The notes below the pieces were generated by a model. It was given only the letters and a program-made list of their open reading frames with translations. It ran no database searches and was not told the DNA's origin. Made by a program: the position numbers and the translations under genes. A stretch of DNA of 37,472 nt from Anaerolineaceae bacterium (GTDB lineage: Bacteria > Chloroflexota > Anaerolineae > Promineifilales > Promineifilaceae): contig PABI01000154.1 in the NCBI GenBank assembly GCA_002699125.1, positions 1 through 37,472 on the forward strand. The letters are read 5' to 3'. Below are positions 24,194 through 31,185 of the stretch, piece by piece (position 1 is the stretch's first letter; the number at the start of each line of letters is the position of its first letter).

Positions 24194-24340
24194 CTGTGTG
24201 ATACGGCCGTTCCTCCCCACCCTTTTCCTGACCCGACATTACCCGGCATAGATTGTCGGGCAGCGATGTTCAATTTCTCTTATCCTAAAAACGTACAGGT
24301 GGCCACACGAGCGCAAGCTCAACACCATGAATGAAATAGA

Positions 24341-24390
24341 ACGCTGATCTACCTGATTATCCTGATCAGGTAGATCAGGGTAATCAGCGT
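24341..24390. repeat. 50-bp imperfect palindrome before the AraC gene
   Basis: ACGCTGAT (24341-24348) pairs with ATCAGCGT (24383-24390), and between them CTGATCTACCTGAT pairs with ATCAGGTAGATCAG, giving two alternative hairpins. The CCTGATCAGG core is a common intergenic repeat motif. It ends about 24 bp before the GTG start at 24415 and could affect initiation or serve as an operator. The rest of the 221-bp gap shows nothing else convincing. Confidence 0.7.
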
Positions 24391-24414
24391 CCTATTTTCA
24401 GAGGGGATCAGAAT

Positions 24415-25284
24415 GTGGATTCGTTAGAGCGCATGAACCAGGCAATGGCCTACATTGAAGACAACCTGGCTGATGAGATCGAGATGCAGCAGGTAGAAAA
24501 GCTGGCCCTGTGTTCGGAATATCATTTTCGCAGAATGTTTTCCTTCCTGGCCGGGGTGCCCCTGTCTGAATACATTCGGCGCAGGCGGCTGACGCTGGCG
24601 GCTTTTGAACTGCTTCACAGCGAGGTGTCGGTGATTGATACGGCCGTAAAATACGGCTACAGCTCACCCGATGCCTTCACCAGAGCTTTTCAAAGTTTGC
24701 ACGGCGTCACGCCCACTGAGGCGAGAGTTACCGGGCAGCCGCTTAAAGCGTATCCGCGCATGACCTTCCAACTAACTATCAAAGGAGTAAGTGAAATGAA
24801 CTATCGCATTGAAGAAAAAGACGCTTTTGCCATTGTGGGCATCATGAAGCGGGTAAAGCTGATTTACGAGGGTATGAATCCGGAAATTCAAGCCATGTGG
24901 AAATCACTGGGCAAGGAGACGACCAGCACGCTGAAGGCGCTTTCTAACGTGGAGCCGATGGGCATCATCCAGGCATCGACAAACTTTTCTGAAGGCAGGT
25001 TGGATGGCGGTGCCCTGGACCATTACATTGGCGTGGCCACCACCAAAGAACACCCGGAAAACCTGGCGCGGCTGGAGGTACCTGCTTCCACCTGGGCTGT
25101 GTTTGAATCTGTCGGGCCATTCCCGGAGACGCTGCAAAACACCTGGGGCCAAATTTATGCCGAATGGTTCCCGTCGTCAAGCTATCAACAAACGGAAGGC
25201 CCGGAAATTTTGTGGAACGAAAACATGGAAATTAATTCACCCACCTTCAAGAGTGAAATCTGGATTCCGGTGGTGAAAAGGTAG
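24415..25284 (+). CDS. AraC-family regulator with GyrI-like effector domain
   Basis: 289 residues from a GTG at 24415 with AGAGGGG eight bases upstream. Residues 1-105 are the AraC double HTH (MNQAMAYIEDNLADEIEMQQVEKLA, SEYHFRRMFSFLAGVPLSEYIRRRRL, PDAFTRAFQSLHGVTPTEAR). Residues about 128-289 are a GyrI-like/BmrR-type effector domain (MNYRIEEKDAFAIVG, VPASTWAVFESVGPFPE, SEIWIPV), which binds small hydrophobic drugs. This SoxS/Rob-like combination responds to small molecules. It is convergent with the aldo/keto reductase, separated by a long inverted repeat. Confidence 0.93.
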   Translation: MDSLERMNQAMAYIEDNLADEIEMQQVEKLALCSEYHFRRMFSFLAGVPLSEYIRRRRLTLAAFELLHSEVSVIDTAVKYGYSSPDAFTRAFQSLHGVTPTEARVTGQPLKAYPRMTFQLTIKGVSEMNYRIEEKDAFAIVGIMKRVKLIYEGMNPEIQAMWKSLGKETTSTLKALSNVEPMGIIQASTNFSEGRLDGGALDHYIGVATTKEHPENLARLEVPASTWAVFESVGPFPETLQNTWGQIYAEWFPSSSYQQTEGPEILWNENMEINSPTFKSEIWIPVVKR

Positions 25285-25298
25285 TCGAATACCAAAAA

Positions 25299-25394
25299 AA
25301 ACCGGACAGGTTTACACCAAAATTTGGCAGAAAGGTTTCTTTTGCATGCAAAGTCAGTTTGATAACGTGCTCATTATGTAAACCTGTCCGGTTT
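25299..25394. terminator. 18-bp inverted repeat between convergent genes, likely bidirectional terminator
   Basis: AAACCGGACAGGTTTACA (25299-25316) and its exact complement (25377-25394) are 60 bases apart, filling the gap between the two converging stops. The loop contains the 12-bp palindrome TTTGCATGCAAA (25341-25352). Both flanks carry A/T runs (seven A at 25294-25300). It may stop transcription from both sides; a mobile-element remnant with terminal inverted repeats is the alternative. Confidence 0.6.
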
Positions 25395-25399
25395 GCCGC

Positions 25400-26389
25400 T
25401 CAAATAGCCAGAGGCCGTTCTAAAATCTGGTCGATCTCGGCCATTTGCTCTGGCTTTAGTGGTCCAAAATCCATCACTTTACAATTTTCTTCTGCCTGGG
25501 CAACGGTTCGGATGCCGGGGATGGGGACCATTTTATCGCTGTGGGCCCACAGCCAGGCCAGTGCTCCTTGCGCCAGGGTACGGCCGTTACTCGTCAAAAT
25601 ATCGCGCACGGCATTTACTTTTTGGCTCCATGCCGGTGCCGGTTCGCCATTTTGGAAATATTTCATCCAGTCCGGGCTGTTTTTGCCGCGTACATCATCG
25701 CTGGCTACTTTTTTGCCGGGGGCATATTTGCCGGTGAGCAAGCCCATGGCCAACGGTCCCCGGTTGATGGCCGCCAGATTGTATTGCTCGCAAACGGCCG
25801 TTACCTCTGGATTACGGTCAATAACATTCAGCTCCACCTCAATGGCGCTGCAATGGGGACCCTGGGCAAAAAACTCGGCCCGGTCGGCAAAGTCGGTACT
25901 CCAGCCATAGGTACGAATTTTGCCCTCTGTCACCAACGCTTCCAACGTATCGCGCACCTCGGCCGCTTCCTCAACTGGATGATCATTGAAATGAAACAAG
26001 AACAAATCGATATAATCCGTGTCCAGGCGGCGCAAGGAATCGGCACAGGATTGGCGGATGCCTTTGGGCGAGACGTCGCCGCCGGTCACCTGCCGCGATT
26101 CTTCATCAAATACCGGGCCAAATTTCGTGACGATTATCGCCTGATCACGGCGTCCTTTTAAAGCCTTACCCAGGACGCGCTCGCTGTGTCCAGCTCCGTA
26201 GACGCTGGCCGTGTCAAAAAGATTAACTCCCAGGTCCAGGCAGGTGTGGATGGCTCGAATCGATTCATCATCATCAACTTTACCCCAGCCTAGCGGGGTT
26301 TCATCGGCCCAAAATGGCCCGCCAATGGCCCAGCAGCCCATGCCCATGGCGCTCATTTCAATGTTGCTGTGTCCTAATTTTCGTTTCAT
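25400..26389 (-). CDS. Aldo/keto reductase 2
   Basis: 329 residues; AAGGAAG precedes the ATG at 26387-26389. The catalytic tetrad is Asp59, Tyr64, Lys89 and His133 (FDTASVYGAG, IIVTKFG, LFLFHFND). The C-terminal PIPGIRTVAQAEEN binds NADP. It belongs to the general AKR family (closest to AKR11/13-like oxidoreductases). Its start overlaps the preceding 73-aa gene as ATGA, so it is the third gene of a minus operon divergent from a MocR regulator. Because MocR proteins bind pyridoxal phosphate, a pyridoxal-related substrate (AKR pyridoxal reductases exist) is possible, but there is no direct evidence. Confidence 0.93.
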   Translation of the reverse strand: MKRKLGHSNIEMSAMGMGCWAIGGPFWADETPLGWGKVDDDESIRAIHTCLDLGVNLFDTASVYGAGHSERVLGKALKGRRDQAIIVTKFGPVFDEESRQVTGGDVSPKGIRQSCADSLRRLDTDYIDLFLFHFNDHPVEEAAEVRDTLEALVTEGKIRTYGWSTDFADRAEFFAQGPHCSAIEVELNVIDRNPEVTAVCEQYNLAAINRGPLAMGLLTGKYAPGKKVASDDVRGKNSPDWMKYFQNGEPAPAWSQKVNAVRDILTSNGRTLAQGALAWLWAHSDKMVPIPGIRTVAQAEENCKVMDFGPLKPEQMAEIDQILERPLAI

Positions 26390-26607
26390 TTTTGCTCTTC
26401 CTTGTTTTCAGTGAATAAATGGCGCAGATGCCCTTGCTGTTCAGCAACGTTAACAAAAATTTTGAAGCCTGCCACCACGTTGGCAGCAATCTGGCCAACA
26501 ATTGTTTTACTGGCCTGCAAAATAGGGTAGTGAAATCTTTTGGATTCGGCCGCCTCTTCCACCATTTCGTTTCCACCTCTTTGTTTTTGACTGATTGGCT
26601 GAATCAT
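26386..26607 (-). CDS. 73-aa microprotein coupled to the aldo/keto reductase
   Basis: ATG at 26605-26607 with GAGAG seven bases upstream; the stop overlaps the reductase ATG (ATGA), good evidence for real translation. It is mostly helical: an amphipathic segment ASKTIVGQIAANVVAGFKIFVNVAEQQG between charged ends, with no recognised domain. It is not a shadow of the neighbour. Function unknown; it may be a regulator or a peripheral membrane helix protein. Confidence 0.6.
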   Translation of the reverse strand: MIQPISQKQRGGNEMVEEAAESKRFHYPILQASKTIVGQIAANVVAGFKIFVNVAEQQGHLRHLFTENKEEQK

Positions 26608-26616
26608 TTTGTTCTC

Positions 26617-26829
26617 TCAAGTTGTGCACCCGGCTGACTTTGAATAGCGCGGCCGTTTTAGCCTGTTGGTTAATGATGCCAATGCTGGGAAAAGCTTCAT
26701 TAGTTGGCCTTGAGTACGCTTCATCAACGTATAGTACTCACCATTCTTAATGCCTCTGTGATACAGTTCGGCCTGCTTAGTTTGTTCACTATGCATGATA
26801 TTAACGAGTTTGATGATTTGCGGATCCAT
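26617..26829 (-). CDS. 70-aa microprotein, first gene of the AKR operon
   Basis: The ATG at 26827-26829 has AGGAG eight bases upstream, a strong ribosome site. The protein MDPQIIKLVNIMHSEQTKQAELYHRG... is charged and helical with a basic C-terminus (RLKRPRYSKSAG) and no recognised domain. It ends 9 bp before the next start, so it is co-transcribed with the 73-aa gene and the reductase. Function unknown. Confidence 0.6.
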   Translation of the reverse strand: MDPQIIKLVNIMHSEQTKQAELYHRGIKNGEYYTLMKRTQGQLMKLFPALASLTNRLKRPRYSKSAGCTT

Positions 26830-26916
26830 TTGTAAATTCTCCTACCGGACCTTTGGTGAGCGTGTCCGGAAATTTTCTGCTCACCAGCATGGTTCAAATA
26901 ATGTTAATTTCATTTT

Positions 26917-26993
26917 ATTGGTGAATTGGATTGGTGTATAGCTCCGCATAATATCAATTTCTATATATCCAATTATCGCAAATTTTAAATTGG
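26917..26993. promoter_or_regulatory. ATTGG repeats between the AKR operon and the MocR gene
   Basis: ATTGGTG occurs at 26917-26923 and 26930-26936 with another ATTGG at 26925, and CCAAT (26969) faces ATTGG (26989) as an inverted pair. MocR-type regulators bind direct repeats in the space between themselves and a divergent target, so these are candidate sites. Rest of the A/T-rich gap is unremarkable. Confidence 0.45.
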
Positions 26994-26995
26994 TC

Positions 26996-27023
26996 TTGCA
27001 GAAGAGCTGAAGTTGGCTATACT
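26996..27023 (+). promoter_or_regulatory. Promoter of the MocR gene
   Basis: -35 TTGCAG (26996-27001) and -10 TATACT (27018-27023) are 16 bases apart. Transcription would start near 27030, about 19 nt before the ATG. The candidate ATTGG site at 26989-26993 touches the -35 box, allowing autoregulation. Confidence 0.6.
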
Positions 27024-27048
27024 GTTCCGCGTATTTGGGAGGCCACTT

Positions 27049-28506
27049 ATGCGGATACCGCTAGATCGTCACAGCGAAATACCACTCTATGAGCAAGTGC
27101 AGGATTACCTGCGGACACACATCGTAGCCGGTCAGCTGGCACCGGAGACGCGGCTGCCGGCCACGCGCAAGCTGGCCAAAGAGTTAGGCGTAAGCCGCAT
27201 TACCATCCAAAATGCGTATGCCAATTTAGAAAGCGAGGGATTGATTGCCAACCGGGAAGGCAGTGGCGCTTACGTGCTGCCGCCGGTACAAATGCAAACG
27301 GCCGTTACCGATTCCTCATCACACCAATGGCCCCTATGGCAGCAAGCGCTGTCTGATACCACCGCCAAACAACTAACAACATCCCTACCATCGCATCCCG
27401 ACACTATTTCCTTCACCGGCGTGGGCGATCCGCGCCACTTTCCGCTCAAAGATTTCCAAAAATCGCTGAACGCTGTTTTAAAAAATGAAGGCAGTGCCGT
27501 TTTAGAATACGGCGAGATGGGGGCTGGCTATGGACCATTACGGGAGACGGTGGCCCACATTCTGGCCAGCCAGGGCATTCAAACTTATGCGCAAAACGTG
27601 CTGATCACTACCGGGTCGCAGCAGGCGCTGGCGCTCATCTGCCAGGTTTTGCTGAAGCCCGGCGATGTGGTCCTCGTAGAAAAACCCACCTATAACTTTG
27701 CGCTGAATCTGTTTCGCACGCTTGGCCTGGAAATTGTGGGCGTGCCCATTGATGAAGATGGCCTGATTGTCGAGCAGCTGGAGCCGCTTTTGCAGCAGCA
27801 TCACCCCAAACTGCTTTACACCATTCCCAATTTTCAAAATCCCTCCGGCGTTTGCCTGGCCGGCGCGCGGCGGCGGCAGTTGATTGCCCTGGCGGAACGC
27901 TACAATCTGCCCATTTTGGAGGACGACTTTGTGGGGGATTTACGGTATAACGGCCGTTCCCAACCGGCCATCAAAGCCCTCGACCCCATGGGGCAGGTGA
28001 TTTACGTCGGCACCTTCTCTAAGATGCTGATGCCCGGCCTGCGCCTGGGCTACGTCGTGGCCGATGGTCCCTTGTTTGGCCGTCTGGTGCAGCTCAAACA
28101 GGTGACTGATTTGAACAGTTCGCCGCTGATTCAGCACGTCGTGAATGATTACATCTCGGTGGGGCGGTACCAATCCCATTTGCGCCGCTCCATCCGCCGC
28201 TACCGGCAGCGGCGTGACGCCATGCTCGACGCCATCAAACAATACCTGCCGCCGGAAGTTACGGTCATACCACCGCAGGGCGGCTTGTTTGTCTGGCTGC
28301 GGCTTCCGCCACTGTTGTCGGCTTTGGCTTTACGGCCGTTGGCTGCCCAGGCCGGTGTTGCCTATGCCCCCGGCAGCTGGTTTTTCCCGGAACCAGAGGA
28401 GGGTGAACCTTACGTGCGGCTCAATTTTGCCGTGCAAACACCGGACCGCATTGCTGAAGGCATAAGGCGGCTGGGCAGGGTCGCCGAGGAAGCTGCCGTC
28501 AACTAA
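27049..28506 (+). CDS. MocR-family (GntR-aminotransferase) transcriptional regulator
   Basis: 485 residues from the ATG at 27049 with GGGAGG upstream. Residues 1-75 form a GntR winged helix (PLYEQVQDYLRTHIVAGQL...LPATRKLAKELGVSRITIQNAYANLESEGLI). Residues about 120-485 are a class I aminotransferase-like domain with the PLP lysine at Lys325 (GTFSKMLMPGLRLGY) and the NFQNPSG motif. MocR regulators sense PLP or aminated ligands and control vitamin B6 or amino-acid genes, usually divergently placed. Here the divergent genes are two microproteins and an aldo/keto reductase. PdxR-like control of a B6 pathway is possible but no pdx gene is in the window. Confidence 0.95.
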   Translation: MRIPLDRHSEIPLYEQVQDYLRTHIVAGQLAPETRLPATRKLAKELGVSRITIQNAYANLESEGLIANREGSGAYVLPPVQMQTAVTDSSSHQWPLWQQALSDTTAKQLTTSLPSHPDTISFTGVGDPRHFPLKDFQKSLNAVLKNEGSAVLEYGEMGAGYGPLRETVAHILASQGIQTYAQNVLITTGSQQALALICQVLLKPGDVVLVEKPTYNFALNLFRTLGLEIVGVPIDEDGLIVEQLEPLLQQHHPKLLYTIPNFQNPSGVCLAGARRRQLIALAERYNLPILEDDFVGDLRYNGRSQPAIKALDPMGQVIYVGTFSKMLMPGLRLGYVVADGPLFGRLVQLKQVTDLNSSPLIQHVVNDYISVGRYQSHLRRSIRRYRQRRDAMLDAIKQYLPPEVTVIPPQGGLFVWLRLPPLLSALALRPLAAQAGVAYAPGSWFFPEPEEGEPYVRLNFAVQTPDRIAEGIRRLGRVAEEAAVN

Positions 28507-28527
28507 CCCCAAATTATCTTCAATTCC

Positions 28528-28573
28528 AAAACAATACCCCTCACCATACTTTCGTGCCTGTACGGCCGTACCG
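28528..28573. repeat. 46-nt intergenic repeat, copy 1
   Basis: AAAACAATACCCC, then ATACTTTCG, then CCTGTACGGC: this block is repeated at 29944-29989 with about 83% identity. Here the core includes the palindrome GTACGGCCGTAC. It ends about 49 bp before the hydrolase start at 28622 and follows the MocR stop. Confidence 0.7.
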
Positions 28574-28621
28574 CCTGGCAACTATGCTTCTTTCACCTCA
28601 AACAGAAGAAAGGAGCAGGAA

Positions 28622-29872
28622 ATGTCATCTCGAAAAAAATGGATCTTTGGCTTTTTACTGGCGTTGTTAGGCTTGGTGCTTTTTATGGGTGCCCGACCGC
28701 AAAAATGTGCCGATGGGCTTTGTGCTGACCGACACCCAGATGCGCCCGCGTACGGTGTGCCCGGCGCGTATCCGGTGGGTAGACGCGACTTTTCAACTGG
28801 CGAAGAACCCCATTTGGTGCTGAAAGTATGGTATCCGGCACTTTCTCAAGATGGTCCCGAAGAGGGAAGTGATTATTCGTATGAAATCAAGATAGGTGCC
28901 CCGCTGGGCACGGTGAAAATGGCGTCTTTTGCTGGCCGCGCCATCCCGGAGGCCGCCTTTGATGTGGCGCGTGGCCCGTATCCGTTGGTCGTGCTCTCTC
29001 CTGGTTTTGCCGTTGGGGCGACTGCCTATGGCTGGCTGGCAGAACATCTCGCTTCCTATGGGTTTGTTGTCATTGTCCCAGACCATCAGGAAACGCTTGA
29101 TCCGCAGAATGAACTGTGGCGCGCGGCCGTCACGCGCCCACAGGATGTTTTGGCTGTATTTGATTTTGTGGATGCACAGGTGGGATCGGGTGGTGTGTTT
29201 GCGGGGTTAGTTGATGCGGAAGTTACGGCCGTCATCGGCCATTCCTACGGCGGTTACACGGCATTAGCCGCAGCCGGCGCGCAAATCGACACGGCCAGCT
29301 TCCAGGCGCACTGTGACGCAGCCATCCAGACGGAAGATCCCACCGCCTGGCTGTGCGAGATGCTGCTGCCCCGCCTGGCGGAGATGGCTGAATTGGCTGG
29401 TCTGGACGGCGTGCCTGAGGGACTTTGGCCCAAGACGGCCGATCCCCGCGTGGATGCTATCGTACCCATGGCCGGCGATGCCTACTTTTTTGGCCAGCCC
29501 GGCCTGGCGCAAATCGACGTACCGGTGCTGGCAATCGGCGGCAACTTGGACAGCGACACCCCGTTTCTGTGGGGCCCACAGCCCACCTATGACCATACTT
29601 CAAGCCCGCGAAAAGCATTGTTAGCCTTAAATGACGCCGAGCACATGATTTTCAGCAACACCTGCGAGTCGGTCCGCTGGTTTGCCAAACCGCTGGCGGG
29701 TGAATTCTGTGACGATTCAGTCTGGAACAGGAACCAGGCGCATGATTTGATCGGCCACTTCACCACTGCCTTTTTACTGGCAGAACTCAAGCAGGATGCA
29801 AACGCCGCTGCCGCCCTGGTACCAGATGCCGTTGGGTTCTCCGACATCACATACGTAGCACAAGGGTATTAG
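28622..29872 (+). CDS. Alpha/beta hydrolase, PAF-acetylhydrolase-like, N-terminally anchored
   Basis: 416 residues with AGGAG and a second purine run ahead of the ATG. Residues 7-24 are a signal anchor or uncleaved signal peptide. The lipase-like fold follows: YPLVVLSPGFAVGATAYGWLAEHLASYGFVVIVPDH (oxyanion area) and the nucleophile elbow IGHSYGG with Ser208. The C-terminal candidate His lies in NDAEHMIF. Four or more cysteines in the mature part could form disulfides, in line with export. Sequence resembles platelet-activating-factor acetylhydrolase and dienelactone-hydrolase-like esterases. Substrate unknown. Possible terminator at 29883. Confidence 0.88.
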   Translation: MSSRKKWIFGFLLALLGLVLFMGARPQKCADGLCADRHPDAPAYGVPGAYPVGRRDFSTGEEPHLVLKVWYPALSQDGPEEGSDYSYEIKIGAPLGTVKMASFAGRAIPEAAFDVARGPYPLVVLSPGFAVGATAYGWLAEHLASYGFVVIVPDHQETLDPQNELWRAAVTRPQDVLAVFDFVDAQVGSGGVFAGLVDAEVTAVIGHSYGGYTALAAAGAQIDTASFQAHCDAAIQTEDPTAWLCEMLLPRLAEMAELAGLDGVPEGLWPKTADPRVDAIVPMAGDAYFFGQPGLAQIDVPVLAIGGNLDSDTPFLWGPQPTYDHTSSPRKALLALNDAEHMIFSNTCESVRWFAKPLAGEFCDDSVWNRNQAHDLIGHFTTAFLLAELKQDANAAAALVPDAVGFSDITYVAQGY

Positions 29873-29882
29873 ATGGCACAAG

Positions 29883-29923
29883 AACCGGACGAATCACTCA
29901 TTTTTCATCCGGTTTTTCTTTTT
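29883..29923 (+). terminator. Terminator after the hydrolase gene
   Basis: AACCGGA pairs with TCCGGTT around an 18-base loop, followed by TTTCTTTTT. It begins 10 bp after the stop. The stem is short, so efficiency is uncertain. Confidence 0.5.
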
Positions 29924-29943
29924 CCGGCCATATCGCGCACAAC

Positions 29944-29989
29944 AAAACAATACCCCCAACAATACTTTCGAACCTGTACGGCAATACCC
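29944..29989. repeat. 46-nt intergenic repeat, copy 2
   Basis: Near-identical to 28528-28573 but the palindrome core is degraded (ACGGCAAT instead of ACGGCCGT). It lies about 74 bp upstream of the small-protein gene at 30063. Shared placement before two genes of the same region suggests a regulatory element or a small dispersed repeat. Confidence 0.7.
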
Positions 29990-30062
29990 CCTAAAAGATA
30001 AAGTAAAGACACATTGAGCAAGCGGCACAGAGCAAGCGGCCCGGCCCAAAAAGGTAAAGAAC

Positions 30063-30323
30063 ATGTCGAACAAGTCCGAATCAAACGAGCCAACAATCTA
30101 TCAAATAAGAATTGGTGGCCGGCTAGGGGAGCAGTGGACCGCCTGGTTTGCGCAAATGACGCTCACGGTGGCGGACAACGGCGACACGCTCTTAACCGGC
30201 CCGGTGGTAGACCAGGCAGCCCTGCACGGCCTGCTGCGCAAAGTGCGCGATTTAGGATTGCCCCTCATCTCCGTCGTTCAGCTTCAATCTGGAAATGTAG
30301 ATGATCGGGATGCTTCACACTGA
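30063..30323 (+). CDS. 86-aa small conserved protein, MDR-associated (copy 2)
   Basis: ATG at 30063 with AGGTAAAG upstream. The core YQIRIGGRLGEQWTAWFAQMTLTVADNGDTLLTGPVVDQAALHGLLRKVRDLGLPLISVVQ is about 60% identical to the protein at 20662 and predicts the same beta-alpha-beta-beta-alpha-beta order. It lacks a signal peptide. It is first in a cassette with DUF4386 and MDR genes, while the other copy follows its MDR; the shared neighbours suggest a functional link. Function unknown. Confidence 0.85.
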   Translation: MSNKSESNEPTIYQIRIGGRLGEQWTAWFAQMTLTVADNGDTLLTGPVVDQAALHGLLRKVRDLGLPLISVVQLQSGNVDDRDASH

Positions 30324-30377
30324 GCGGCTTCTCGAAGAATATTTATCAAAAGTTTTGTTCATCAAAGGAGAAACAAA

Positions 30378-31091
30378 ATGAATTCTGTTAAGAAAACTGC
30401 CCGTATGACTGGTCTCTTTTATCTGGCTATCTTTTTTGCCAACATTTTCGTATTTATCTTCGTGAGCGGCAGCCTGAGTATACCGGGCGATGCCACGGCA
30501 ACGGCCGAAAACATCCGCGCCTCAGAATCGCTGTACCGTAGCGGCGTGGTGAGCTACTTAATTGTCTTTTTGAGCGAAATTGGGGCGACGATTCTGCTGT
30601 ACAAACTGCTCGCGCCGGTTAACAAGACGGTGGCGATGTTGATGATGGCCAACCGGTTGATGCAAGCGGCCGTTCACGCCGTCAACCTGGTCAACTTCAT
30701 CTTCCCGTTGATTTTGATCAATGGCGGCGACTATCTAACAACCTTTACATCCGCTCAAATTGATTCGTTGGTCTTGCTTTTCACCGATGCCCATTACTAC
30801 GGCGTGCTGGTTTCGGAAGCGTTTTTTGCCGTGAGCCTGTTCCTACTGGGTTACCTGGTGGTCAAGTCTGAGCTGTTCCCCAGCATCCTGGGCGTTATGC
30901 TGGCGATTGCCGGGGCGGGCTACGTGCTCGACAGCTTCGGCATCTTCCTGCTGCCCCAGCAGGCCACGCTGTTTGCCAACATCATGATTGCCCCGGCGAT
31001 TATTGCCGAACTGTCGTTCACGCTGTGGCTGCTTATCAAAGGCATTCGCACCCCTAAGCCGGAGAGTCGCAAGGCCATTGCTGCGGCCTAA
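30378..31091 (+). CDS. DUF4386-family membrane protein
   Basis: 237 residues; AAGGAG lies eight bases before the ATG. The signature KTARMTGLFYLAIFFANIFVFIFV, then GDATATAENIRASESLYRSGVVSYLIVFLSEIGATILLYKLLAPVNKTVAMLMM, is DUF4386. Six or seven transmembrane helices cover the length and the C-terminus is basic. Biochemical role unknown. It lies between the small conserved protein and the MDR gene, matching the membrane protein + MDR + small protein set at 18189-20913. Confidence 0.9.
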   Translation: MNSVKKTARMTGLFYLAIFFANIFVFIFVSGSLSIPGDATATAENIRASESLYRSGVVSYLIVFLSEIGATILLYKLLAPVNKTVAMLMMANRLMQAAVHAVNLVNFIFPLILINGGDYLTTFTSAQIDSLVLLFTDAHYYGVLVSEAFFAVSLFLLGYLVVKSELFPSILGVMLAIAGAGYVLDSFGIFLLPQQATLFANIMIAPAIIAELSFTLWLLIKGIRTPKPESRKAIAAA

Positions 31092-31104
31092 GGTAAAAAT
31101 ACCG

Positions 31105-31140
31105 AAATGTAGGGTCAAGGCGCGCCTTGACCCTACATTT
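31105..31140. repeat. Perfect 36-bp palindrome between DUF4386 and MDR genes
   Basis: AAATGTAGGGTCAAGGCG is followed directly by its exact complement, then by a T-rich stretch (GTCTTGTTT). It could terminate or attenuate transcription before the MDR gene at 31186, or be a REP-type repeat. Confidence 0.85.
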
Positions 31141-31185
31141 GTCTTGTTTAATTCTGTCGCTGATAGCGAAGAAGGAGTTTTTGAC

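Noticed and set aside
24211..24220. Single GGGGAGGA on the minus strand after LAL regulator 2
   Set aside because: It fits the MalT core but stands alone; one match is expected by chance.
28330..28581. Minus frame whose end resembles the frame at 29905-30096
   Set aside because: The similarity is caused by the repeated 46-nt element; most of the frame is antisense to the MocR gene.
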